This document shows, piece after piece, positions 46,230 to 59,014 of a DNA stretch of 64,000 bases. Position 1 is the stretch's first letter, and each line of letters opens with the position of its first letter. Under the pieces are notes generated by a model that did no database searches, was not told where the DNA came from, and saw only the letters and a program-made list of their open reading frames with translations. Where the stretch lies: assembly GCA_004154925.1 (NCBI GenBank), contig QJNS01000346.1, positions 1 to 64,000 on the forward strand, read 5' to 3'. Position numbers and translations under genes: made by a program. Source of the stretch: Monosporascus cannonballus (Eukaryota; Ascomycota; Sordariomycetes; Xylariales).

Positions 46230-49200
46230 TAAAAGTGTTTTAATAAACGTTAAACGCCAATAAGATTTTTAGCAGGTTTTTAGCTATTTTCGGAATCCGA
46301 ATATTCTTTTATTTAATTAAGTATTAAAGAAGTCCGTTTTGTTTTTATATATCGAAGATATTTTTTATTTCTTATATATATTTATTTTTTATTTTTATAT
46401 CGTTTTATATTACACATATCTTATTTTTCTCCATTATTAATTCGTATAATAAAATATAAAATATTAAATGGAATTTAACTATTAATAAATATTTTAAATA
46501 ATAATTATTTTTTGAGATTTTTTTAATGATTTTATATAAATCGATATATTTGAAATAGAGTCTTTTGTTAAGTCGTTTCGTTTAAATACTTTTTGTAACG
46601 AAAAAAATTATTTCTCCTTTTTCGAAAGTTAATTCCTTTAATTTCTTTTCGTTATCATATTTATTTATTTGGTTTAGTACCAATTTTAATTTTATTTTTA
46701 TTTTTTAATATCCTTATCGTTATTATTTTAACGTAAATATTACCTCAATATTAATTGGACCGTCGTCGCCTACTTCTTTATAAAACTTTAACTTTAAACC
46801 AAAATTTGCCTTTATTAATATTAATTTGATATTTTTATAACAACTGGTATTATGGGTTAATTACGTAATTAATAATTTTTGAGCCTAGTGATTTTATTTA
46901 TAATTAGCATAATATTATAAATACATTTTTAAAATTTAATATATTCGTTTTATTTATTTATTTATTTAAGGTTTAAAAATATTAAATAATTTATGATTTA
47001 AACCGTTTTATATTATACAGCTTTATTAAAAGTTAAATACAAATATTAATCCTTTACTTAAAAGAATTTCTGTTAATAATTTATATATATTAAAAATATT
47101 TTTAAGAAAATATATGTTATTTGTTCGGCGATTAAATCCTTATATTATGGTAAAAAATAAAAGAATTTCGTAAATCGGTTTATAATTACGAAAATATTAT
47201 CGTAATGTATTTTTATAATTAGATTTTTTAATATAAAGAATTTAATAAAAAAATCGAATATAATTAAATATTATGGTTATTTTGTAATTAATAATAACCG
47301 TACTTTTTCGTATAATTTATATCGTTAAGTTTTTATTTTAACGCAAATCTCGTGTTGCCGTATAATTTTTTATATCGTTAATTTTATTTTAAAAAATATA
47401 TGCATTAAAACCTTTTTAAGATTGTATAAATCCTTAAATATCCATCTAATTAATATTTATATATTTTTGTATTAAAAACTTTTCATATTTTTTAACATTA
47501 ACATTTCATTTATTCTTGGGTGTTTTGGAGACTTATTATTATATTATTAAATTTTTTAATATATATCATAAGGTACTATTTAAATTATTAAAATTTGTCG
47601 TAACGGTAAATATATTTTTTAAATAATATTGAAAATTATATAATTAATTTTAATTAATTTCTTTTCGAAACATAATTATTTGCTTAATGTATTTATTTTA
47701 ATGATTTTTAAATGTCTTTTATAAATAATTACGAAATCGAAATTCGCCAATTTTTTAAAATATTTTAATTATCGTTCTTTAAATTTTTTAATTATGGTAA
47801 ATCGGGTAAAATTTTGATAATCCGTATAAACTTTTACCTGGTATAAATTTCCCTTTAAAAAGTATTTAAATTTTCGAAATCTCATAGTAATGGTTATAAA
47901 TTTGGTATTTGAAATACCGTAATTAAGTTCGCTTTTGTTTAACTTATACCAAAAAAATATAATAAGATATAATTTATCTTTATTAATTTGTTATCCGATT
48001 ATTATATTTAAAGCATAATTCGAAATATCGGGTTTTAACTTAATAAAACGGTACAAATCGTATATAATTAATATTAAAACATTAATAATCGTATTTTTAA
48101 TATCCTAAAATATTCTTTCCGTATTTAACGTTTATTTGAAATTTTTGTAAGGTTTATTAAAAGAATAACGATTTTTTAAAAATTTCGAATAAAGTTTCTA
48201 AAATAAGTAATATATTTAAAAAATAGTTAAACCTTTCTATTTATCGTTAACGTTTCTTATTTTATAATTGCAGCCATTTTGAAAGTTTATTTTAATATAT
48301 TTTAAAATAATAATGTGGTTTAAATATTTTTCTTTTTATTTATAAATTTGATTCTTTTAACGTTAATAAATAACTTTACATTTTATAAAACTGAAAAGGT
48401 TTATAAACGGATTTTGCGTATATTCCATTGGTTTTTAAAAAAATAAAAATATTGTCAAAATAATATACGACGAAAATATTGAAATATTTTTATAATATAT
48501 AATTTATTATCTGTTAGAAAATTACCGGTACGTTTATAAGTTTTATTAACGTAATTAAATATTTAAACAACCCGTATTTCATTTTAAAGGTTATTTTTAT
48601 TCGTAATTCTTTAAATTTTAATAAAATTATATTTATTTCTGAAATCGAATATTATAAATTATTTAGTTCCGTAAAATTAATTTTTTATTTTTGTAATTAA
48701 AAATACTAATATTCGATTTTAAATAATAATATCTTTTAATTATCGATAATTAATTATAAATCGTAATATCTCGTTTTTTTAAACACGAAAAATATAAGAT
48801 ATTTTGCTTATAATTTCGAAAATCGAATTCATTTTTTTAACCTATTTTCCAGGTATTTTTTGAAAATACGTAATTTGTTTTCGTTAAAATTGTAAATAAG
48901 GTAAAACTTTATCGAAAATCCTTTATTAAAAATTATTTTATAATTTTATTCGTTATATTTTCATAATTTCCTATCGAATTTTTTTAAACAGCTATTTATA
49001 TTTATAATATTATGATAATATATAAATTAAAATCTTTAAATCTTTTAAGTTATTATTTTTATTATCTTCAATTATCATTTAATTGTTTTAATTTCGCCTT
49101 CATAATAATAACGATACGTCGTATTTGTTTCTGATATTTAATTTTTTTTTATATTTTATTTTTATAAATAATAAAATATTTATTATATTTTTATATTTAT

Positions 49201-51700
49201 ATTTATTATTATTTTCGATCGATTAATAAGATTTTAATTTCCTTTCTTTATTTATTAATAAAAAATAAATCAAATTTTATATAATTAGTTTTATTATTAA
49301 TTAAAATTCCGTTTTAAAGTATTTATCGTAATTTTAACATTATATTATAATTCTCGAATAAAACGATATCGAAATTAAATATCGGATATCGTCCTTTAAT
49401 AAAAGCGTTAAAATAATTAATTTTACGTATTATTTTTCCGTTATTATAGGTTAATTCCTAACTTTCGATATTTGTTACTATATAACATTTTAACTTATAT
49501 CTTTATAATAATCTAAATTTATTAATTATATCCCGTATAATATAATTCGCGCGCTAAGGTCCGTAATTTATTATTACGATATATTAATACGTTACGATTT
49601 ATATATTTAAAATAATCAAATTATTAAAATTTTTTATCGTTACGTTTAAAGCCTTTTTCGGAAATTCCTTTTAATTTCTATAAGTTTTATTATCTTACGG
49701 CTTTTTTACAGATAATCTTTTTTTTAATTTCAATTTAAATTTATCTAATTCTGTTTGTATTTTTGCGTTTAACGCGTTAAGTTCTTATATTCATCATTAT
49801 TGGCCGTATATTATTCTTTTAAATCATATTAATTATTCCTAATGTTTTTGCAATTTTTTCATTAACGAATAAATTGTTTTCTTATATTTACGACTATATC
49901 CTGTTATACGTCGTCGTAATTATCGTTTTAAAAATTTCTTATCAACTAAGGTATTTTTTATTTCATAGTTTTTTTTAATGGATTTATAATAAATACCAAT
50001 TAAAAATGGAAATTTATAATAACATTTTGGTAATGTTTTTTATCGTACGTTAAATTAACTATCTTTCCTCTTAATAATTATATTATTTATAATAATAAAT
50101 ATTGTTTTTTATAGGTATTATTTTCTTTGGGCCAGCTTTTTATTTCGGCTAATTATTAAATACTTCTTAAGTTTATAATTCGAAAATATGGATATTATTA
50201 TTTTTCATCTTTATTATTTCCGGTACGGTTTGGAAATTTAAATACCTTATAACGCATACGGGTAATTCGTATGTAAATATATTATTTCCATTTTTCGTAA
50301 CTAGGATATTCTCGTCGTCGACACTATATGGCGTATATTTTGTCGTATCGATCGGGTATTCCGGAAAAGACTTTTTCTGTTTAATTTTAATATTTGCGTA
50401 ATTATCCTTTAATATTTTTTGTTATGTTCGTAATACTTATTGAACAAGCTTTTTGGCTTCTCGTATTTTTCGTCGAATTTCTTGCTATAAAAGTCCCTAT
50501 TAAACCTGTTGCTATAAAGGACCTGGCTTGTACTTAAGCTAAATTATGTTAATAAATTTATTTTCGTTCTTTTGATTTTTTCCGGGTTATCTCTTAAATA
50601 CTGGTTTCCAGTTATTTTGACAGGGTTTCTTAGGTGCTTTATATTATGATACCTTATATCTTATCTTATTGTAATTATAACATTTAATTTGATTTTAATC
50701 CTTTATGTAAATAGCTTTTAGTTTCATAAATCTTAATTTTATGCCGTGAAAAGTATTATTATATTGAAAAACACTTGTATTAATTATATATTAAAATTTA
50801 ATAATATTTTTTCTTTTAATGTTTTTAATACATTATGTATATTTTCGGTCGTTAATTTTAATTATTATAATAATATAATCTACCAAACAATTAGGCCGAT
50901 AAAACTCAAAAAAACCTTTTTTATATTTTATTTAAAAATCTGTCAAAGAATTTAATTATTAATTTTTTTATTATTAATTTAATTTAACGGCTAATCGAAT
51001 TAACGTATTACCGTAATTGTATATTAATTCTTTTTGTTATGATTATTAAACCTACGTTTTGGCTTTTATTTTTTCTTTTATTATTCCGATAAATTTCGTT
51101 AATACTTTTTCGAATTAATCGTAATTACTGTAAATTCGGATTATTTTTGGGTTTCGCTTTTAAATTAATATAATAACGTATTTCTTTTATTACGGATTTA
51201 AATTAAATAGTTATATTTTCAGTAAATCGTTTAATTACGAATTCGATTTATATAATAAGCGTAATAAATGGAATAAAAAAATGCTCGATATATATTTAGA
51301 ATTAAATTAAAAATAATTATAATTTGGTTAAGGTTCCGTCGAAAAGTTCTAACTTAGAACACTTAAGGATCTTTCTTGTTTCCTTGGTACAATTTAACTA
51401 AATAACCTGATTTACTTAAGAAAATTTCCCAATTTCGGAAACTTTTTTCTTTTCCTTAAGCTTTTTATAAACGGTTTAAAAGGACGTCGTAAGATTATTA
51501 TTGTCCCTTTTAAGTTAAAAAATACGTTCGTTCGTGGCATCCAATCGTCAAGGAACCTTTTCGCAAAAAAGATAAAGTTTCTTTTTTTCTTTTTCGAATT
51601 TTATTCTAATATACGGGTTATTAACAACCTGGTAAATGGGCTGTTCGGGCTGCTTATTGATAGATATAATGTTAATCGATATTGCTTAAATTTAACGATA
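46230..51700 (-). pseudogene. Element D gag-pol remnant
   Basis: Minus strand, dense stops. Recognisable points: reverse-transcriptase KYFNIFVVYYFDNIFIF around 48451-48500, protease end near 49380 (CGATATCGTTTTATTC on the plus strand, as in F), and the gag end block near 50350-50180 (the counterpart of B 10939-10742). No frame is long enough to code. Confidence 0.68.
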
Positions 51701-51723
51701 TTATCAAATAAAAGTTTATAACG

Positions 51724-52130
51724 TATAACGAATTAAGGGATTAATTAATTATTAAATTTTAGTCCTACGGGTTTATAATAATAAAAATATTATAGGAATT
51801 TAAATAATAAATATAATAACGGGTTACGTTTTGTAATGCCAAAAATGCGTTAAATAATGATATAATATTACAAATAATTAGTATTAATAAATGTTATAAG
51901 CTAAGGTTATTTAAATTATAAAAATAACGCACGTATATATCCTGATTCCTTTAGTACTGCTTATTTTTGTTTAGCAAAGCCTTCTTAAGCGGGTGTTTAG
52001 TGTTATTTAGTTATGCTTAGTCGTGCTCAATTAAGATCTGCTGAGCACCGATTACGTAACCTTGAGCTAGCGCAACTTCGTGATCTTAGCTGGGCCGTTT
52101 TCGCAGACCCAGCTAGCTTGAGTCGTAACA
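51724..52130 (-). repeat. 5' LTR of element D
   Basis: 407 bp. The right 180 bases (U3, 51950-52130) are nearly unmutated (GATCTTAGCTGGGCCG, CTTGAGTCGTAACA), while the left part is RIP-mutated. It holds ATTACGTAAC at 52051-52060, the RIP form of the CACGTG motif. Confidence 0.88.
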
Positions 52131-52580
52131 CTTAAACAAAAATCTTAAAGTAATTAATTTTGCATATAATCTTTCCGCTATCGTAAACGAATTCTTAATT
52201 TTCGGTATTTATCGTTATATAAGCTTTTAGCTTATATTTCTATAACAATCTAGGCTTATTAACCATATCCGGTATAATATAATTTCTGTTTAAAGTTCCG
52301 CAGTTTACTATTACGGTATATTAATACGTTCCGATTCGTATATTTAAAGTAATAATATTATTAATGTTTTTTATCGTTACGTTTAAAGGCTTTTTCGGGA
52401 ATTACTTTTAATTCTTTTTGGTTTCGTTATTTTGCGATTTTTTATAAGTAATTTTTTCTAATTCTTATTCGAATTTATCGAACCTTATTTAGGTTTTTTC
52501 GTTTAATACGTTAAGCTATTATATTTGTTCTTATTGCCGGTATATTATTCCTTCCAGCTTTTTTAGTTATTTTTGGTTTT

Positions 52581-52768
52581 TGTAAAACGCTTCACCTAAG
52601 CGGTCTGTAATTAATTGCTAATAAAAGTTAATTTTCTAGCTAAAAAGAAAAAAAAGAGAAGATGAAAATACAGTTGTATGTGTTCGCATATAAGGCGCTC
52701 CGCTAATGCTATTTAATACCGGCGTTTATCCGGTACTCCATAATAGGGCTCTATATAACCCCATTATA
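52581..52768 (-). repeat. 3' LTR of element C
   Basis: Starts TGTAAAACGC and ends CCATTATA (CCATCACA in the partner). Better preserved than the interior. Confidence 0.9.
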
Positions 52769-53067
52769 TTACTTTTTACTTTTCCCAAAAAGGGTTAACT
52801 TATTACATAATTAATAATCGCGTTAATTCTTAATTTTTAATTAATTCGAAATTCGGAAATTTATCGATTTCCGAATTTAATTTAACTTAGGTAATTAACT
52901 ATAAGTTAATTATGCATTAAATAAACTTATATATAAAAACGAACCTACGTTTTTACTCATTTTAACTTTTTTTTCCATAATAATAACCTAATTCTATAAA
53001 TTAGCTTTTATTAATATCTATAATAACGTTTTTATGTATTATTTCGTAACGGTTTAAAAATTAATTA

Positions 53068-53274
53068 ATGCGTTATAACGCCGCGAAAATGGCTTACAAA
53101 AAAAACGTTTCCATAATTTCAGGCCCTTTTAATAAATCGAAATCCGCCAAAATCTTTCGTACGTTACGTATTTGCATCACCTTAAATAAATATTCCGCCC
53201 GTATTTGCGATATGCCCTACTTTACTTCAATAATTTGTTTTGCCGAAAACCCAGACACGTTTTATTTAAATTAG
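53068..53274 (+). pseudogene. Antisense frame in element C (possible counterpart of the antisense ORFs)
   Basis: 68 codons, open, between chromodomain and 3' LTR on the strand opposite to pol: MRYNAAKMAYKKNVSIISGP and later ICITLNKYSARICDMPYFTS. Cys spacing (C-x9-C in CITLNKYSARIC) resembles a zinc-binding start, and its position matches the antisense ORFs of the other lineage. There is no sequence match to them, so this is suggestive only. Confidence 0.3.
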
Positions 53275-54089
53275 CACAATATGTAATTTATTTGTACATT
53301 ATTTATTTATTACTTTTAAAATATTTATTATTATTTGTAAAAAGGCGGTTTGATATTAAATTATAATAAATTTATTTTCCTTACGTATTTCTTATATTGT
53401 TTTTTTGCCGTTAACTTTGGTTTAACTGTTATCCGTGCCTAAAAAAAGGCAGATACCAAAATTTACGTTTGCGCTTTAAGTTTTCGTGCGTTATTCATTT
53501 TAAAATAAATTTACGTCCTTAATTCTTGGCTTATATGTTATTTATATAGAGGTTAAACTGTTAATTCTGCCGGTTTTTTCGCTTTATGTAATAAAAAACG
53601 TATTAAATATAAAAATAATAAATTCCGTTATATAAGTTTTTTCGCTGTATTTCCGCGTTTTTTCCGCGCTATATATTAACTTACATTATAAGTTAAATTG
53701 ATCGCCGTTAATAATTATACTATTAACGTTTTCGAAATTTTCGGAATTATAATTTAAGCAATTAATAAAAAAATTCCGGCTTTGTTAAAATTTGATATAA
53801 ATAAGGCCAAATAATCGCGCGTTTTAAGGACGTAATTTTTGCATAACGTTAACGTTATAAATTTGTAAAATAAATTTTGAAATTTATAAATTTTCAAAAA
53901 TAATTAAATAATTTCCTAACCAGCATATTAGTTTTATAATTCTTCATTTTTTTAATATACTTTATTTGTAAATAACCGAAACGTTATTTTAGCGTTTATT
54001 TGCGAATTATATAAGGATATTTTTAAACGGCTTTCTTAAATTTTTTGTATCGTTTACGTACCGTTCGGCCGGTACTTTTGGGCTGGACT

Positions 54090-54290
54090 TTTACCTGTCC
54101 GTTTTCGAATAATATGCTGGATTTAAGGTCCGTTATTAATGGTTATATTGCCGTATTTTTTTCGAATTGTTATAAAACCGCCGTATTTAAGAATTCCTTA
54201 AACGGTTCCCAAATCGGTTTTTTATAACCTAATCACTTTACCTGGATTTAAGGTATAAAACCTTTTTTTTACTTTTTTTGGTTCGGGCTT
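54090..54290 (-). pseudogene. Element C chromodomain remnant
   Basis: Minus strand reading: IQVK-stop-LGYKKPIWEPFKEF, then LNTAVL-stop-QFEKNTAI. This contains the conserved W-E-P and the following hydrophobic helix residues of a chromodomain, then a basic tail (GRTVRKRYKKFKKA). The + strand frame over 54045-54227 is its antisense shadow. Confidence 0.62.
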
Positions 54291-55001
54291 AAAGAATATT
54301 TTCGATTTTAAATTTTGGTTCGTTATTTTCTTTAAAAATAATAAAAAAAGGTTATATATTTGCGTTAATTTAGGACGATAAAAGGTTGGGGTTTATACGC
54401 TTTAATAGATTAATATAACAACCTGTATAAATCTTTTTAAGTATATTTAATTCGATAATATAAAAATTAATTATTTTGGTTATTTAATATTTAACTTAAA
54501 ACCACCCTAATCTTTTCAATATCCAAAAATAACGACACTTTTTAAAATAATTAAATTTTATCATTAATTTCGTATCTTTTTACGAAAAAACGATATTTAT
54601 TCGTTACTTTTTCCTAGGTTTGCTAAGCCGCCGCCATCGCAGCTTAGGCAAATTCCGTATCTTTTCGTAATTTTTTAACGAAATTTTCCGTTTTTATACG
54701 TAAATCCTTTTTGGTTGTCGAATTGCTTTTTATTTAGGAAATCGGGTTAACGTAATACCTGTAAAATAGGAAAAAAAGACTTAATTTTATCGAAATCGTA
54801 TTTCGAGTATTAATTGCGAATATCGCCCCCGAAAAAAAACTTATTCCATTTTTATTACAAATACGTTACGAAAGTTCGCAAATAAATTAATACCTTTTAA
54901 TTTGCCCTTTCCGTAGCACTATTAATTTCTAAGTTGTATGCGGTAAAAAGGCGTTATTTTATCTCCATTAATTTGTAAAATCTGGTCGAGAATTTCCTTA
55001 C

Positions 55002-55396
55002 CTAATTGGTTCCCTTATTACTTATAATAACCCTAGGGAAGACATAAAATCTCCAATATGTTTTTACGAATACCTTCGTATATGCTTCTGCGTTTATCGT
55101 ACGTATCGTTTTTAAGATTGCTGCCTTAGATAGTCGGTCTATTATAACCATCAAAAAGTATGGGTCGTGCTTAGAAGCAGCTGGTAAATCGGTTATGAAA
55201 TCGATCGACAATTCGCTGTGGAATCGTTCGGGAACCGAGAGTGGCTTTTATCATGCTCTAACGCTACGTCCCAGAGCTTCTGGAGGTCTTTATGGTGCTG
55301 AAATAAATACATTCCTCGAAGTAACCCGTCGCCTTTAGCTTTAATGTTATTAACCGCTATCGCATTTTTAGCACATTTCCAGCGCTTCGTAAGCAA
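55002..55396 (-). pseudogene. Element C integrase remnant
   Basis: Two frames. 55396-55193 has the end of the zinc-binding region and linker (CAKNAIAVNN ... GLLRGMYLFQHHKDLQKLWD). 55211-55002 has the catalytic core start MSIDFITDLPAASKHDPYFL, then MVIIDRLSKAAIL, and VIISNKGTN. The first catalytic Asp (S-I-D-F-I) is present. The second (S-D-R/K-G-T) is Asn. A frameshift joins the two. The whole segment is less AT-rich than its surroundings. Confidence 0.8.
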
Positions 55397-56275
55397 TATA
55401 AGTAATTATTTGTTCTTTATTAATTGAAATTTTCGTACGGCTTTCCGGCTATCGCCTTCTCCTCTAAATATATTTTATTCCTTACCCGAAAATATATCGG
55501 CCTTGATATTTAAGCGGCCGGTACGGAATTCGAAATAAAAGTTAAAACGGGATAATTCCTTTAATTACCTTATTTAACGTTTATTCAGCCTTTTAATAAT
55601 TATGAAATATTTCAGATTTTTATAGTTAATAATAATCTTAAACGGGGCTGCTATATTACGTAGTTCTATATTTTACTTTTTTAAATAGCTTAATACCGTT
55701 AAAACTTCCTTATTATATATTTTGTGATTAATTTTAACGAAGTTTAACTTTTTAAAATACTAAACGCCTGGGAGTAATACTTTTAACTTATTAATCTGAA
55801 ATAAACAGTTTTTATATATTACCTTTAAATAACTTGTTTTTAATATTATAAGTTTTTAGGGGTTTTATAACGCTAAAATCGGTTCCGTTATAAAGGCATT
55901 TTTATTAGATTCGAACGTTATGTCTTTTTTTTTCCCTTAACGAAATAAGCTTCTTTTCCGGGTTAAGGCTATTAGCGGTACCGATATATCCGCGTAATAA
56001 GTTATAAAATCGCGATAAAAATTTGCAAACTCTAGAAAATTTCGGATTCCCTTAAATATCTTAAAAGCCTCTTATTTTCTAATCGCGCGCAACTTTTCGT
56101 GGTCCATTCGTATTTTTTTCCCGGCATTTATAATAAATCCAAGATATTTTATCGTTTTCACGGCGAATTTGCAAGTAAAAATATCTAGATTTAAGCCCGT
56201 TTTTCTTAAGCGATTTAAAACCTTTTTTACCTTTTACATATAATCCTTTTTGGATCTAAAGGAAAAAATAAAAAT

Positions 56276-56720
56276 ATTATCTATATACGTTAAATAAAAA
56301 ACGTTAAGGTACTTCCTTAAAACCTCGTGAACATATTATTAAAAAGTCGTAGGAACCCCGTATAAGCCGAACGGTATTACCAGTTATTATATAAGCCAAA
56401 AGGAATTCGGAATACCGTTTTTTATTCGTTTTTTTTTTAATCCTAATTTTATAAAACGTTATTCGAACGTTTATTTTCGTAAATTATTTAACATAAAAAA
56501 ATAACTTTAAGGCTTTCAAAATAAAAGATAAAAAATAACGGTTTTTTTCGGTTATTATATTTAACACCCGATAATTACAGCAAAAACGTAACCCTTTTCC
56601 GGGTTTCTTTATAAATAAAACCGGAACTTTTACGAGCGAATTACTAACGCGGATATACCCTTTATTTAAAAGTTCCGTTAGGGTTTTTCTTAAAGTTAAT
56701 AATTCGCCTCTAATTATATT
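56276..56720 (-). pseudogene. Element C reverse transcriptase remnant
   Basis: Minus strand: KTLTELLNKGYIRVSNSLVK, VPVLFIKKPGKGLRFCCNYR, VLNIITEKNRYFL, FTKINVRITFYKIRIK, and the box VFYLTYIDNIFIFS with Y-I-D-N at 56287-56276. The fingers and palm are recognisable almost residue by residue. One catalytic Asp is Asn and the palm Asp of L-D-V-R reads N. Inactive. Confidence 0.8.
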
Positions 56721-58822
56721 ATATAAAGGCCCCTATAATATTAGTATTTTTTTCCTTATTTCGTGTTTGTGCAATAAAATCGTATGGTTTATTCCGGGAC
56801 AAAGTAAAGGTAAGGTGTCGCTTAATTTTTTATCGAATAATTTCCGAAACGTTTTTAACTTAAACGGAAACCTTTCGTTAACCTCCATTTTTTAGATGTT
56901 AACGCCTTATTAATATCGGCCAAAATAATTGAAAATAATTAAACTTCTTATTTGGTCCTTTTAATCTTTTTTATTTTCCGAAATTCCGCCCCGAAAGCGG
57001 CAGTTAATATTTTTTTCGTTTTGCAAATTATTCGTACGTTATTTCCTTAGGCCTTATATTTTTTTTGTAAACCCTTATATAACCTATTACGTTTACCGTT
57101 AAAAAATGCTTTTATATTACGTATATAACGTCGTAACGCTTTATTTAAAATTTCTCTAAAATCAAAATGTAATTAAGATTATTAATAATATATACGAATA
57201 TTTTGGCTTTACAACCGTTAATATTTATTTCCATATATATTATTTTCTGAATCTTTTGTCGCCGTCGTCAGCTTTTTTTCGAATTTTTCTTTATTCGCGT
57301 AATTTTATTAAAATACGCAAAAACCGTAAGCGTTTTACGAATATCTTATTTATTACAATAAAATATTTATATTTTTAATTAATAAATATTTCGATAATTT
57401 TGTCTTAATTAATAATTATATCGATAATATATAAAATGCCGTTTATATTTTACTTTGCGATCTTTATTTTGGCTTAAGCCGTTTTTCGTTTCCAAATACG
57501 CCGATATTTAGGAATTACTTTTCTTTTCGCTTTCAAATTCCGATTTTTTATTTTCGTATACTTTTAACGAATTAATTTTTCCTTGCAGTTTTTTTATTAG
57601 TAAAAATAAATAACGGTTCGCCTTATAATTAGAACGTTTATAGCGCAAATAAAGGCCTTTCGTTTTACGGGCGTTTCGTGTTTTTTGAATTATTTATTAC
57701 GCATATTATTTCGGCGTTAAAAATAAAATTTAAAGTCTTTATTTTTGCCGTTCTACTGCCGAAACACTCATTATATTTATGTTATTATTTAAGTTACTTC
57801 CCGTTTGGTTATTATCGCCCGATTAAGCTGCTGGAAAGCTATTTATTCTTTTTTGCCACATTATTCTTTTAAGGTATCCAGCAATTTTTATTATCTTGTT
57901 TATCTATGCGTTATAACCTTCAAGAAAATATATTAAGATTAAAATTTAAGTAAGTTTTTTATTTAATATTCCTTTTAAAAGTATAAATTTCGTTTCCGTT
58001 AATCAAGTAATCCTTTTTACGTTTATTAAGGTTTTTTTAAATAAGGGATAAAATAACGAAAATTTCGTATTATCGGTTTATCTTAAGTTCCGAAAATATT
58101 TGGTTACTCTTTTTTCTTATGTCGATTATTATATTATTTATATAATACCTAAAAGAAATTAACGAAAGTATAAATATTATTTAAGCTTCCCATAATATAA
58201 TAAATAATAACCGTACGTTATATATTAACTTTAAGAGTTTCGTATATAACGTAAAACTGCTTACGAATTTCTTTTACGAAAATAACGTTTATTTTGAATT
58301 TATAAATTATAAATATGTATTATCTAGGAAACTTCTTTTTTATTCCGTCGAACCTCTTCGCCCAAAATAACGGTTTCCGCTTAGCTTTTATTATTAATTC
58401 GGTTGTTCGAACCGTTTTTGCGGAATAGCTTAATTACGTTTCCGATCGTTACTAAGTCGAAAAAAATCGGTATTCGTAAAAGCTATCGCGTTCCGAACTT
58501 ATAACCAAGTAATAAACTTTTGCTAAGTAATTAAGCCGTTTTTAAGTTATTCGGCCGTTTATATTAATTCCTTATTTTTTTATATTGCGTTTTTATATGT
58601 TTACGGAATTAACCTATCTTTTTTTATTTTTTTCGAACTAGTAATTTATGCATTGCTTTATAACCGTTATCGAACTTATTAGGGTTTCCGTTATAACGCT
58701 AAATACCTTCTATAACTTTAGGTCTATAAGGGCCCCTTATTAGGCCTTTTAAGAAACGTTCGAAAATCCTAATATCTAATCCCGAACGATTCTTATTTTA
58801 TAAAAGAATAAGCTAAAAAATA

Positions 58823-59009
58823 TGTAAAAGGCTTTACCTAAACGGTTTATAATCAGTTGCCAATAAGAATTGATTTTTTAGCTAAAAAGAAAAAAAGGGA
58901 GAATAAAAATATAGTTGTATATATTCGCATATAAACCGCTACGCTAATGTTACTTGGTATCGGCGTTTGTCCGGTGTTCTATAATAGGGCTCCATACAGC
59001 CCCATCACA
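58823..59009 (-). repeat. 5' LTR of element C
   Basis: 187 bp, partner of 52581-52768, ending CCATCACA next to the GTTTT target copy. Confidence 0.9.
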
Positions 59010-59014
59010 GTTTT

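Larger units (their letters stand above)
45192..52130 (-). mobile_element. Ty3/gypsy element D (complete, RIP-inactivated), nested in the protease of E
   Basis: LTRs 45192-45598 and 51724-52130 (407 bp each). Target duplication CTTAA at 45187-45191 and 52131-52135. Joining the flanks restores the protease region of E as seen in B (CGTCCTTTAATAAAA... to GCATATAATTTTTCCG). 6939 bp, minus-strand coding: gag 51700-50100, protease about 49600-49380, reverse transcriptase Y-F-D-N at 48451-48462, chromodomain near 46320-46250. Among the most thoroughly mutated elements in the window. Confidence 0.92.
52581..59009 (-). mobile_element. Ty3/gypsy element C (third lineage, complete), nested in gag of E
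   Basis: LTRs 52581-52768 (188 bp) and 58823-59009 (187 bp), both containing GCTAAAAAGAAAAAAA, GTTCGCATATAA and AATAGGGCT. Perfect target duplication GTTTT at 52576-52580 and 59010-59014. Removing C rejoins the gag of E, as seen intact in D near 49849. Minus-strand coding with a clear reverse transcriptase, integrase and chromodomain. 6429 bp. Unrelated in LTR to the A-F family and to H. Confidence 0.92.

Noticed and set aside
54045..54227. + strand frame in element C
   Set aside because: Exact antisense of the chromodomain tail, which carries the recognisable W-E-P motif on the other strand.
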